A stretch of 64,000 nt of DNA. Source: Geosiphon pyriformis. Taxonomy: Eukaryota > Glomeromycota > Glomeromycetes > Archaeosporales > Geosiphonaceae. The stretch covers positions 154,834-218,833 of the forward strand of contig JAAOMT010000577.1 of the NCBI GenBank assembly GCA_016748015.1, written 5' to 3'. A program made the position numbers and the translations under genes. Below the pieces are notes generated by a model. The model was not told the origin of the DNA. It ran no database searches and was given only the letters and a program-made list of their open reading frames with translations. Positions 22,062 to 34,800 of this stretch are shown piece by piece. How positions within the stretch are numbered: position 1 is the first letter of the stretch; every line of letters starts with the position of its first letter.

Positions 22062-24011
22062 TCAAGTTCTTTTCCATAATACTCTATTGTTCTGCACAAG
22101 CCGAGTTTCTACTTGAGCTTTACATAACACTCTGTTACCGTGACTTGATATCAATGGAAACGAACAAATTTCGACTTCAAGTTCACCAGAATTTTCATCG
22201 GCAATCTCAGGTCCACTCATAACAGTTCCTCTTACTGGTTCTCCACTAGCAAAGAACTCTCTGAATTCAGGAATAGGTTCTTGAGCTTGGAGACGCATGT
22301 ACAAGTGCACAACTTCCTGCACCATTGTGACTGCCTCATCACGATACTGTTGATTCATCTTTGCATCGTATTTAATGTCACGATGATTTGTCATGATGTT
22401 CATACATTTTTTAACTAGTGAATGGATAAAAAAATGGGTTCGTGATAACTCATCAAACAATGGAGGTGTTTGAACTAAATCATCATTATTTGGGTTATCA
22501 GTAGAAGATGGGGTTGGTTGTTGAGTTTCTTTAGATTTCTTGCAAAACGCGCGTGCGCCTAGGACTGCATAAACTTGTTGTCGAATTTTAACTGGAGTTA
22601 TTCTCGTGAGATCATCGTTCCCTTGCCGATGTTCCCGTAAAAGTTCAATCAGCGTGCTAAGGCGCCGTGTAGTTGTTACAATGTCATATTCAATATGATC
22701 ATATGGCTCGGAAACCTTAGGCTTACTTTCATTGATTGTCTCATCATTTCCATCAGCGTTTTTATTATTTTCGTTAATTTGTTTTCCATTATTACTTCCA
22801 GAGGCATTTTCCTCCTTTTGTTTTGTTGCTTTACTCTTAAAGTAGGATTCAATATCACGAAATAATGTCTCTAATGTAAGACGTTGAAGCGCTGCACTTA
22901 ATATTTTCTTTGCATTTTTGTGAGTAATTTGTGTGCGACAATTATAGTGAGCTAAAAGTTTCCCTCCTTCAACCTCGTTAATTTTGATTCCATATTTTTT
23001 ACCTTTCAATGTGGTAAAGTTTGCCAACATTTGTTGCAATTCTTCGATCGATCGTTTGAGCTGAACTGAATTGTTCGAATCATCATCACCCCAACGCACA
23101 TTTGTTGCATTACCAAGAGCTGACTGATAGTGTGATGACTCCTCCTTCAACCTCCGCACTTCTCTCTCTAAATGCTGAATATTAAGATCCTTTTCATCAC
23201 GCAATTTCTGCATTCCTCGTCTTTCCTGTTCGAAGCGTCCAGCCATAGCATCTCTTTCCTGTAACAGAAAATCACATTCTTGTGTTTTTTCTTCCATCTT
23301 TTTAATTTGCATCTTTCTATCCTTTTCCAATAAAATTATTTTCTTACGATCTTCCTTGCTTATATTTTGAAACCTGAATAATTCATGTACAAGGTGGACG
23401 TTATATTCTTCCACGCTTAGATCCTTACTACTAATTGAGATCTCGTATCCATCTTCGTTGTCCTCTGAATCTTCTACCGAATGATTATTCTCTTTGTTAG
23501 ATGGAGGTTGAGCATTTCGTTTGCTCCCGGGATTGTTTCCTGAATGAATATATTGATATCAATCTAAAAGTGATTCATGTAAAGAATAAAGTGATAATAA
23601 CTCTAAAAACCATTTATTACCCGTTATGCTCGAAAAGAAATTGGGCAAGACGAATGTTTTGCCTTCATTTCGTGTTGTCTTGGGCGATTTTGGATGTTGG
23701 GAAGTGATTGAATTTTGATGTACTTGTTGTTTTGTGGCTCGAGATCCCATAATACTGGCACTACGAGTTACAGCGGTTGAAGGACTTTTACCTTTGCGTG
23801 AGAAATCACGAGGATCTCTGTGGGTGGGCGAGTCAGCCATTACAAGTGATGGTGGACGTTGAGTTTTTGATTTTTGCTGTTCTTCAATGTCATTTTGTTG
23901 AGCTGGACGAGGGGGCGATGAATTAGAAGTTCCTGTTCCGCCTGAATCATTAGCTTCATTAGATTTGTCTAGCTGAGCTTCGTTTGTCAATTCCTGATTG
24001 ACAGTAGACAT
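22062..24011 (-). CDS. Coiled-coil protein of unknown function
   Basis: Two exons (24011-23621 and 23539-22062) spliced at ACGG|GTAATA and TTCAG|GAAAC keep one frame and give 622 residues. Residues 1-130 are Ser/Thr/Pro/Gln-rich and probably disordered. A highly charged heptad-like region at about 187-282 (MEEKTQECDFLLQERDAM, LEREVRRLKEE) should form a coiled coil. The middle part carries a second helical region and an Asn-rich loop (GSNNGKQINENNKN). The C-terminal part is mixed helical, with no catalytic motif and no membrane segment. I do not recognise the family. The preserved frame and normal codon use support a real gene, perhaps structural or cytoskeletal. Confidence 0.8.
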
Positions 24012-24812
24012 TTTAGAACAAAAGTTTTAAGTTGAGCATGCTGCTGCTTTTGGGTTGAATATAATTGGCTATCAGTGTGGCTGACTATTATTGAATGTCT
24101 TTTATTTACTAATATAAAAATATTATGTTTTTTACTAAACTTGAAACCACTTTTTAAACCATAATAAATATATTAATTTTGCTATAATTTATATAATACA
24201 ATAAATAAGTGTATTCAAACCAATTTTATAAAATTAGCTTCTATAATTACTATTTTTATTATTTCATTAAAAAATATTAGAATATTTTATTTATTTAGCA
24301 GCCTTCGGGTGAATATACTATATACGTTGACAGCAATTTTATATAAAAAAAGCAATTTACCAATTTTAACATTTTAAACAGTTTTTATAATGTTTTTGCT
24401 TAATTATCAGAATTAAAACACTTTCAGTAATTTTAATAATTGTTATATTAATTTTATTTTTAAACAAAAATTTAAATTTCAGTAATTTGTCTTTAATTTT
24501 TTTAATTTAAACACATGTTTTATTAATTGCTATTAAGTAAAACAGAAATTTCAAATCTTACATGTCTCATATTTTTATTTAAACTTTATTTTAAATACAT
24601 AACTTAATATTATTTTTCAGTTTTGCTTTTATATTATTAATATTATATATATATTTATTATATGCTTTTTTACAATATTTTTTGAGTTGTAAAATTGTTT
24701 ATATTATATGTAATTATTTAAAAAAAAAAATTTTTATAACTTTTATAAGATCTTAAAATTTAAATATTAACAATAATAAAATTAAATTTTTATTTTTATT
24801 TTTTTATTAATG
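24012..24812. other. AT-rich flank
   Basis: Promoter side of the coiled-coil gene, then AT-rich sequence up to the 3' end of LINE copy B. T-rich tracts at about 24785-24808 may be the poly-A tail of that minus-strand element. No gene seen. Confidence 0.5.
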
Positions 24813-27572
24813 CTTTACAAGTGAGATTCAAACACTACCTAACATAATACATCAAATAAATAACCTAAACTAGGTGTAAATCATGTATTTTCTACATGTG
24901 ACCAGCCACTTAGACTGATCAAGACACTACTAAGCAACTATGTGAACTGAAATATTATTACCAATACCAGAAAAAAATAAACATAATCTACGAAAACCAA
25001 AGTAAACACTAAAAGCATTACCAATACTAAACAACCTAATAACACCAGCAGACAACTCTGATAATAGTCCAGAAATTAAAAAAGGAATTGAACCATCAAG
25101 TAGAATTGATCTATTTTTTTTCATAAAAACTCAATGTTTAGCATGAACTAACCAGATGCAATCTTTGAAAAGAGACATAAATATAGAAACATTAGAAGCA
25201 TAAGATGACAATAGCTGAAACACACAAGAAGAAGAATAAGAGAGACCAGAAATCAGTTTTCAAGAAGCCATGTGGGTATTTAACAACTGACAATGGGTAG
25301 GAAAGTCAATTTTGCAAGAGAAAACATGATCAGAAACCTCCACATTACTACAGAACAAACATAATACACTAGAGTAATGTCTAAAGTAAAGTCATTTCTA
25401 AACAGCAATAGACAGCTAATGATGTAAGATCTTTATAAAATATGTACACAAACTAGCAGAGAGTTTGTTCATAAAACCTGCAGCCATATGCAAATTAAGA
25501 TGGCATACCAAGAAAAAACTTAACTAATCAATGTCCAATATCAAATCATCTGCTAGAACCTTAGAACCAAAACCAACTTCTCAATACACATAATAAACAG
25601 ATCTAAATATATTTCAAACAAAATGCCTAGAATTACCAAAAACAAAATTACCATTAGCCAAAAGGCAATGTCTCTTCAAATGGAGGGGAAAAAACCAATT
25701 AGAGTTGGAAGTAACAGCAGCAAGGACATTTGCACAATCATTTTTCATGACACCTGAGTGATCTTTTATCTTAATTCACTCTACTTTCAAATTATTGCAA
25801 CAAATAATGTCCACAATATGCTGATGTTTTATCCAATATTGAATGCAAAAATCCAGACAAATTAGATGCAGTTTCAACCTATACACATTCAAAGCAGTCT
25901 GACTATCAAAATGTAAACATACTGAACTAAAAGAAAGAACACATTCTAATACCAGAGCTATTGCCTGTAGCTCTGCCAAAATAGAAGACAACAAACCAAA
26001 AATCCTTATGTCCAAATCTAAACCAATGTCTTCAAAAAAGACAGCAGCACCAGTCTTTTTTTATATGGTGCCCAAATCTCTTAGAAAACTATCTGTATAG
26101 ACAGACAGACAACCAGCACTAACATGATACAACTGATCACATACCAACTTAAATTTTTGAAACTTTAGAATGGTCAAAAGACTACCAACATCCTTAAGAA
26201 TAGATGGACAAACAGAAAAAAAAATCACATTATTAAGGAAGATAACAAAAAGATTAAACCAATCAGAAACTGAACCATGAGGATCCAATTTCTTCTAGTG
26301 CTTAAAAGTTTTCTAATCAAAAATAGCACCATGACAATTACAGAACTGATCCACAAAGGCAACATCATACTGACATAGAGAAGAGAGACATGCATAGAAC
26401 TTAACTTCTCTAAGAACCACTGACATAGGAACCCCATCCTGACAATGAAAAAGATCGCCCAAAGATCCACTCAGAGACAGATTATATTTTGCAAAAATAT
26501 GGACCATACCAGCTAAAAAGTTATTTAAAAAACTGACATGAATATGAACCAGAGAACTCAGGGGGTGAATGGAATACCAACACAAAACTTGCAAGTTATA
26601 AGATCTATAGAAGAATATACAACCTAAAATCCCATCAGAGTTTGCAAAATTTACAAGTAACACTATTTTGCCTTTGGATTGCACCTGTTCAAAAAACTTC
26701 AAACCATAAAAGGAAGGGTGGTGGATCATATCATTTGGAAAATCAAGAGGAAGACCAGATTTTATTTTAAGACTTTTTTGAATCAGAGTATTCTATTTGT
26801 TGCACACATCAAAAGAAATAAAGCTGAACTGAGTCCTATAGTTCACAATAGAATAGAGAATAGCTGAAACCAAGTACAAAAATTGCTTATCTGAAATGGT
26901 TTTTCTTAGCACAAAATTAGAAAAAAACCGAACATCTGACTGTGCTTTGGCCAAGCTAGGCTTTAAGAGACCCTCAGTTGAAAAAAAAATGCTCAGGTAA
27001 TGATGTGATTCCCCTTTTTTTGCAATAGCAATAGGTGAACCACTGATAAATAAAGAAGAATAACTAACTCTGCAATTAATAGGGATGACAACAGTCTTGT
27101 TTATATTAATAAAAATATCATTGACCCAGAAAAATTTACTGGCAACATTAAGAATATGCTGAGTAACACTCTGACTGCTGCCAACTCAAATTGTATTATT
27201 GATGAAAGCTCCAACAGCAAAAAAAGAAGACAACCAGTATTAAGTTCTAGATGACCATTTTTTAATATGAAATAAGAATTTAATTTATACCTACATATAC
27301 TTTCCTGTCTTTTAATCTTGCAAAGAAGAGGATCATAGAATATATGCCAGAAAAGTGGCAAGAAAACCTCCCTCTGATCCAAGCTATCATGAATGCAATA
27401 CTTATTAGTTAAGCTGAAGTCAATTATAACCTTGTTGACACGATTGCAATAAATACTACCAAAAAAACATATGAACTTGTTACATATTTTAATCCTAATT
27501 AAACTCTTTCTAAGATGCTTCCAACTAACAAAATCATATGTCTTTTACATATCCTGCAAAACAAACCAATTT
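24813..27572 (-). mobile_element. 5'-truncated decayed LINE (copy B)
   Basis: Minus-strand LINE with the 3' tail at about 24813-24960 (shared core CATGTGACCAGCCACTTAGA), RNase H near 26100-25870 (SSILAELQAIALVLECVL, then HFDSQTAL) and RT from about 27560 (box DQREVFLPLFWHIFYDPLL at 27382-27330). It begins abruptly around 27572 inside the RT, in the region of DMCKAYDSV in copy A, as expected for 5' truncation. Many stops. The tail differs from that of copy A outside the core, so B and C seem to be one subfamily and A and 28.0 kb another. Confidence 0.85.
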
Positions 27573-27607
27573 TTTTTTATAATAAATTTTTTTTTAATAC
27601 ATAAAGA

Positions 27608-27640
<33 letters not shown>

Positions 27641-28026
27641 AAAACAATTTATATTTGTAATAAAATAAAAAAATAGTATTAATATTTTATAATTATAATT
27701 TTAAGATCAATTTAATTTTTTGAGTTTTGTAATATATATTTTAATATTATTTGTTATTATTATTTTTTTAATATTTTTTGTTAAATTAAAATATTAAAAA
27801 AGCTATATTTTCGATTTTTTTGGTTTTTAAACTTAATAAAAAAGAGTTTTTATTAGTTATTTGCATTTATATAATACTAATAAAATATATTAAAATAGTT
27901 AATAAATTTTTATATATATAATTAAACATAATTTTATTAATTATATTAAATTTTTTTGGTTTTAAATATATTTATTATTTATAATTTTAATTATTTATAT
28001 AATATTGTTATTTTTTTTAATTTTAA
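27573..28026. other. AT desert
   Basis: A/T-only stretch between two LINE copies with a (TTA)n microsatellite at about 27610-27637. Nothing else visible. Confidence 0.5.
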
Positions 28027-30260
28027 CAAATATAACCCAATTACTATCTAAAAGTTAAAAACAAACTAAATATTCCAAGACTAAATGTAATTTATATGTT
28101 TTCTATATATAATTAGCTATTTAAGCCAGTTTAGACTATACTATATTAATACAACAGAAGAAAACTTATTTAAAAAAAACATTCTTTAAATTATATCAAA
28201 CAAAATAACACTACAAAAAACCAATCTAATCAGTTATTTAGCTGTCTTTAAAAGATTAGTTTTAACATTAGCAGATTTATAAATCCAAAATAATATTAAT
28301 TTAGAAAACATCTTATTATTAACAATAATTTAATTTTTTGAATTACCAAATATGTCAACATCTTTTATATAATATTTTTTTTTAATAAAATTACCTCTCT
28401 TTCTAACTTATTAACAATTTTGTTAAAAACATCCAAATATATTATAAGCTTATTAATCTTAAAGTTAAGAATACTATTTAAAACAAAATTATTCTTAATA
28501 AATTGTTTAAATATAGTTATTAAAAAACCAATAGACTTAATAATAAATTTAATCAAAGTGGTTAACTTGACCAAATCAGACTTTAAAATAACTAATTGAA
28601 AAAAAACCAAAAAATTATTAATAACTACAAAGAAAAAAGCAAAAACTACCAAAGAAAAAAATTTGAAAAAGCTTACAAAAGTAAAAACCTTAACATAAAA
28701 TTTAATGCTTATAAAACAGGATATAACATCTTGGAAATCTTAAAAAAAAATAGAAACATCTTACAATTTACAGCCAGATGACTTATATTTTAATACTTAA
28801 AACAATATTAATAATTAGGAGTTTTTTATTAAATACAGCACTTTTTTAATGTACTAATCTTAACTATTATAAAATTTAAGTCTATTTAAAAACTAAATAT
28901 AATTAACACAAACCAAGAACAATAACCAAAATCAAGAAAACAAAGAATAAAACAGAACTGATTATTAATTTGCAAAATCATATTATTGATTTTAAAGACA
29001 GTACAATTAAGAAAAAGATTGACTAACTTGGTTTAAATCTATCTTAAAACAAAATAGTCTTATTTTAATTAAATAAAAAAAATTCCAATATTATTTTTGT
29101 TTACTAAAACTAATTAATAATTCAAAGTAAATACAGCAGTATTTAGTTTTTTAAAATAAATAATTATATATTACTAAATATTAGTAAACTTTAATACAAC
29201 ACAAACAATCTTACTAAAAACACCAAGTACTGTTTTAATATTAGCAACAAACACATTCAAAGACATATTATGTAGTGTAATAGCAACAAAAAAGGAACTA
29301 AACTCAGAAATTACCAAAAATTTGGCAATTTTAAGAGTAATTAAGTAAACAGAACTTGTAAATTCGACCAAAAATACAGTTTCAAGAGACTTTTAAGAAG
29401 TAAACTCTATATAAAAAAGCTTTATATTGTTTTTTAACATTAATTTTACACCCAAAAAATTATGTACAAATTGAAAAACAGTCTTAACATAAGCCAATTT
29501 GATCTTAAAAAAAATATTAAATACCAAAGTAAAGATCACTTATTTAACAAATTTTTAATAATTAAATATAATTTTCTAAGTATTATTAGTAATAATACCA
29601 AAAATCAATAAAAAAAATGTTTTAATTTCTATTTAATTAATCCAGTTTCCAAAAACAAATAATCCAATAGGAAACTGTTATTTTGCTTTTAAAATTAGCA
29701 ATAATTTGTTAAAAAACATTATATTTGACAATACAACCAGTAATTAATTTTAATCTTTCTTAAATAATAAACCAGATAATACAATAAAAATTTTATTTAA
29801 GATTTTATTAGGAACCATAAAGAAATTTAATGTAACAATAATAAAAATAAATAACTGCTTTTACTTTTTTGAATTTTTGGTTTTTTTGATTATTTTTTTG
29901 AAAAAATAGTATTAGTAGTATCAAATATAAAAACTATAATAAAAAAGACCAGTTTATTAATTAATTTATTGTTGAATATTTTTGGGCTCTTTGAAAAGAT
30001 AGAAACAACACTAAAACTAATTTAGATGTGTTTTTTGAATAAATTTTGACTAATAAAAAACCAGTTAAAAATAAAAAAAATGCTTTAGTGACCACCAAAA
30101 GCAGTTTTTTACTATTATTAATTAAAAAAAAAGCTTCTAAGATATTCTGTTTAGCTGCTTTTATAACAAAAAAAACTTCTTTACTTAAAACTTTGTAAAA
30201 TATTAAAAAAAATATTAGTTAAAGTTTTTTTACTTTTTGCTTTGGTTGTGGTCATAAAAT
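28027..30260 (-). mobile_element. LINE relic with ORF1 but no ORF2 (copy D)
   Basis: The 3' tail at 28027-28140 aligns with the tail of copy A. Upstream on the minus strand is ORF1-like sequence: a probable start at 30255 (MTTTKAKSKKTLTNIF), an RRM-like segment at 29371-29174 (AITLHNMSLNVFVANIK, then VLGVFSKIVCVVLK), a segment near 28960-28900 resembling LDFGYCSWFVLIIFS, and a helical region at 28652-28365. No endonuclease, RT or RNase H is seen between ORF1 and the tail. Either ORF2 was deleted or this is a half-LINE that moved with the help of full copies. Stops are frequent and base composition is AT-saturated. Confidence 0.65.
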
Positions 30261-31089
30261 TAAAAAAGCAAAGAGTAGAATTTTTTGTATATTATTATCA
30301 GATAAAAAAATAACAAAATAAATTATTTAACTATTAGTATTTAATAATTAATTATATAAATTAGCACAAAAATTATTTTATTTAGAAAAAATTAATAATA
30401 AATAATTATGAAACAATATTAACTTACAATAATAAGCAATAAAAATTTGCAAAAATATTAATTAATATTAATATTAAATATTTTATAATAATAAAAAAAT
30501 ATAAACTATTAAAATAATTAGTTAAAAAATTTTAATATAGTAAAAAATAATGTATTATAATATGCTAATTTATATTACTATAATTATATATATATAGTAA
30601 TTTTTAATTTAAAAAAAATATAGTTTAAAAAATTAGTTTAAAATTAATTTATTATAAAATAATTAATATTAAAATAATAATTTTTATTTGCTTAAAAATA
30701 TTATTATTAAATTTTAAGTTTTTAAAATTCAAAACAAATAATTAATATTTAGTTAAATTATTATTTAATATAATTTAATTAATATAAATTAATATATAGT
30801 AATTGAAAGTATTCTATAAAAGTTTTTTTTAATAATATTAAATAAATCAGTTTTTTGTTAATTTTGAGTATTTTTTTAAATAATATACTAAAAATAGTCT
30901 CAGTATAATTACTATTAACTTAAAATTTTTCAAAGTTTTTAATTATAAACTAATAATTAAGTTGGTTTTTTCTGTTATTTTTATTAATATTTTTGGTGTT
31001 TTTAATAATATTTTAATTATAAATAAAAATTTTCTGTTTTTTTAATTTTATAGTATTAATACTAATTATGCTTAATTTTATTTTATTAA
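30261..31089. other. AT desert
   Basis: Nearly pure A/T. No gene or alignable element part recognised. Confidence 0.45.
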
Positions 31090-31868
31090 TGTTTTAACAA
31101 AGTATAGTTTTTTTACAATCTATAAAATAAAACACATATTTTTTATATATGATTAATTATTTAAATTTATAATAAAAATATATTAAACTAAAACATAAAA
31201 AGTTAAAAGTAAATTTAATTTAATTATTTTATTAAGTTAATTATTTAAATTATAATTATTAAAAATAAATTAACTTAAAAACAATTTAGTTTTTTCTATA
31301 TTATTTTTAATATTAAAAAAGTATTTATTAAAATAATACATATTTAAAAGTTAAATTATTTAAAAAAACATCTTAGTAATATTTATTTTATTATTATTTA
31401 TTTAATCAAAATCTATTTTAATCTTAAAATTAGCAAAGTTTTTAAACAAATTAACCAAAATTAATATAAATTTTTAGTAATATTATTTATTTTAACTAAT
31501 TTAACATTTAATTTAAAACTTAATTAACTATTTGCAACCAAAAAAATAACCAAAACAACTAAAAAACTAATTGATTTAATAACAAATTTTATTAATACAA
31601 TTAGATTAAAAATTTTAAATTTTAAATTTTAAAAAATTTAATTTAGAATTAATTATAAAATTAATAATAATAATAAAAGTAATCAAAAATATGTTAACAA
31701 AAAACAAAAGTTTTAATATAAAACTTTGAAACTATTAAAAAACTTAAAAAAAATTTTAAATAAAACAATAATATTTTATAAATAATAATTAAATAATTTA
31801 AACTCTAATATTTAAAACAATATTAAGAATTAAAAGTTTTTTTTTAATTTTGAATAAAGCTCAAATAT
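31090..31868 (-). mobile_element. Short LINE relic (3' tail plus ORF1-like sequence)
   Basis: A degenerate 3' tail core is visible at about 31130-31190 (ACACATATTTTTTATATATG then ATTAATTATTTAAA). It is followed upstream by sequence resembling the ORF1 C-terminal helical region (about 31380-31700, compare 28400-28700 and 46220-46480). No ORF2 sequence. Strongly decayed, so limits are approximate. Confidence 0.5.
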
Positions 31869-34800
31869 TATTTAGCATAATATATTAGATTAAGTAATCT
31901 AAACTAGATGTGAATCATGTATTTTTTATATGTGATCAGTTATTTAAGCCAATTAAAGCAATATTATAAATCTATATTAACAAAAACCATATAATTTATA
32001 GCTAAAAAAAACTATAAAGCTTATGTAAACCAAAATTAATATTATATGTCTTTGTAATTCTAAGTAATCTAATAATACTATTAAAGAACAAAGAAAATAA
32101 ACCATAAATTATTGAAGATACAAAACTATTATGTACAATTAATCATTTTTTTTCATAATTGTTTTATATTTAAATTTTACTAATTACACTTTAACATAAT
32201 AGATTATTTCCAAGTCTTATACAAAGTCAATAATTTTCTTACTTACAACTTTGGCACAACCAAAAACAGAAACAGTTTCCAAATACTACTTCTTAAACAC
32301 AAAATCTTTGCATAAAACAGTATAAATAATATTATTAAATATATATAAAAAAAGCATTTACAAGATACAAAATAATAATAAACTCAAATCTGATATGGAA
32401 TTTTTACCAAATCAAATATGATCCAAGTAAATTTTTATAAACAATAAAATTTATTCTGCACATAAAAAAATAATCAGAAAGTTCTATCTTTTTACAATAA
32501 AAACACAATACATTAGAGTATTTCTTATTATATAGGCACTTATAAACAGTAATAAATAAATGATAATACAAAGTCTTTATAAAATATGAATATAAACCAA
32601 CAATAAATTTACTTATGAAACCAGATATTATATATAAGTCAGAATACCAAACTAACAATATCCAAATTCAGTTTATATCTCTAATTATGTTTTTATTAAT
32701 AATATTAAATCCAAATTCAATCTTTTAATAAACATGACAAACAGTTTTAAAAACATTTTAAGCAAAATAATGAGCATTTTCAAATATTATCTTCTTACCA
32801 ACTCTAATATATCTTTTTTTAACTAAAACAAAAAACACCAATTTAAATATACAGTTATGTTAACCAGCTTATTAGCATGTTTATTACTCAAAATATTTGA
32901 ATGGTTTTTAATTTTACACTAAACAATACCCAGATTCTTACACCTAATAAAATTTACAATATAATATCTCTTAAGTTAACAATAATTGTAAAAGTCCGAT
33001 ACAAAAAATTCAATTTTACAGTATAAGTCTTCAAAGTAATCTGGCTGTCTAAATACATTATTATTGCATTAAAAACAGGAACATATTCCAAGATTAAAGC
33101 AATTATCTATAATTTTGCCAAGATAGAAAAAACCAAACTTCTAACTTTAACATTTGTACTTAGATTTAAGATAAAAAAAATACAGCTATTCCATATCTTA
33201 TGACATTTGTATTTAAATTTTTCAAAAACTTATCCATATAAAAATTAATAAAATCTAAATTAACATTAAAAAGACAATACTTTACTACAGAAAAACAACT
33301 GAAATCAAGAACATTTAAAAGTTAAAAGCCACTAATAAGTAATTGATTAGCTAGATAAAAACCAGTATTAACCAATAATTATATGCTAATTTAAACCAAA
33401 CAGGAACTAGGCTTTTAGGATTAAGTCTTTTCCAATAATAAAAACTTTTTTAATAAAAAATCAACTCTTTTTTGTTATATAGCTGTTCAATAAAAGCAAT
33501 ACCAAATTTTCTAAGTAAATAAGAAATATTATAAAACATTAAACTTTTTAAAATAGAAAACATTAAAGTACTACCAAAAAAATAAAATGCAAAGAATAAA
33601 TTGTTCATAAAAAAAACATTATAATTTAATAAATTCTTATTATATTAGCTAAAAAATTGTTAATTAGACTGATTTCTAACTTTACAGAATACTGCAAAAA
33701 ATAATTAGGAGATCAATTCAGCACTTGTAAATTTAAAGACCTATAATTAAACAAATAACTAAAAATATTATTAATATTAACAAAACTTAATACAAAGGCC
33801 ACTTTACTCTCTATTTGGATTTGTTTAAATATTTTCAAGTCATACAAAGATGAATAATAAAGAGTTTCATTGGAAAAATTTCTTGACAAATCAGTTTTTG
33901 TCTTCAAACTCCTCTTAATTAGCATATTTTATTTGTTGTTTATACTCTTAAAAACAAAACTAAACTGGATTTTATAACTAATTATGAGATACAATACAAC
34001 CAAGACCAAATAAAAAAACTGTTTATTTAAAATAATCTTCTTCAAAATTATATTAACAAAAAACTTAAAATCCAAATAAGTTTTTATTAAACTGGACTTG
34101 AACAAACTTTTAGATGACAAAAAAATACTCAAATATCTATAAAACTCTCTTTTTTGTGTAATAAAAATTGGCCAGCCACTTATTAATAATAAAGCATTTT
34201 TGATTTTTTAATTAATTAAAATAATCACTATTTTTTTATTGTTAATAAAAATATTATTAATATTAAAAATTTACTTACAATGTTCAAAATACACTAAATA
34301 GCAGTCTAACTATTTTTTATTCAAATTATGTTATTAATAAAAGCACTAGTTATTAGGTAAAAATTTAACTTAACTTGGCTTTTAACTTTGCTAGTTTTAA
34401 CAATAAACTAAGTATTAATACAATAATCATACAAACTTTTATGTTTTTTTACTTCACATAAGAGAGAATTATAAAAAAATTTTCAAAGCAGAGAAAAAAA
34501 AAATTTCTTTTAGTTTAAACTATTATGTATCTAATACCCATCAATAAAATCATAATTTATTATAACTTAATTAATTTTGTTATTGTAAATACTACCAAAA
34601 AACTTATATATTTTTATTTAAAACAAACTGTTTTTTAAATAATGTTACCTAACAAAATCATAAGCCTTGTGTATATTTTGCAAAACCAGCTAAAGTTCAC
34701 AATTCTTTTTTAATACATTTTTTATTACTAAGCCCATCATAAAAATAAAAAATTAAGTAGTAATATCTTTTAATACAGAAAAATTGTTATTGTAAAGAAT

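Noticed and set aside
28365-28652. Stand-alone small membrane or coiled-coil gene
   Set aside because: Matches sequence at 46200-46300 and fits the C-terminal helical part of LINE ORF1 in copy D.
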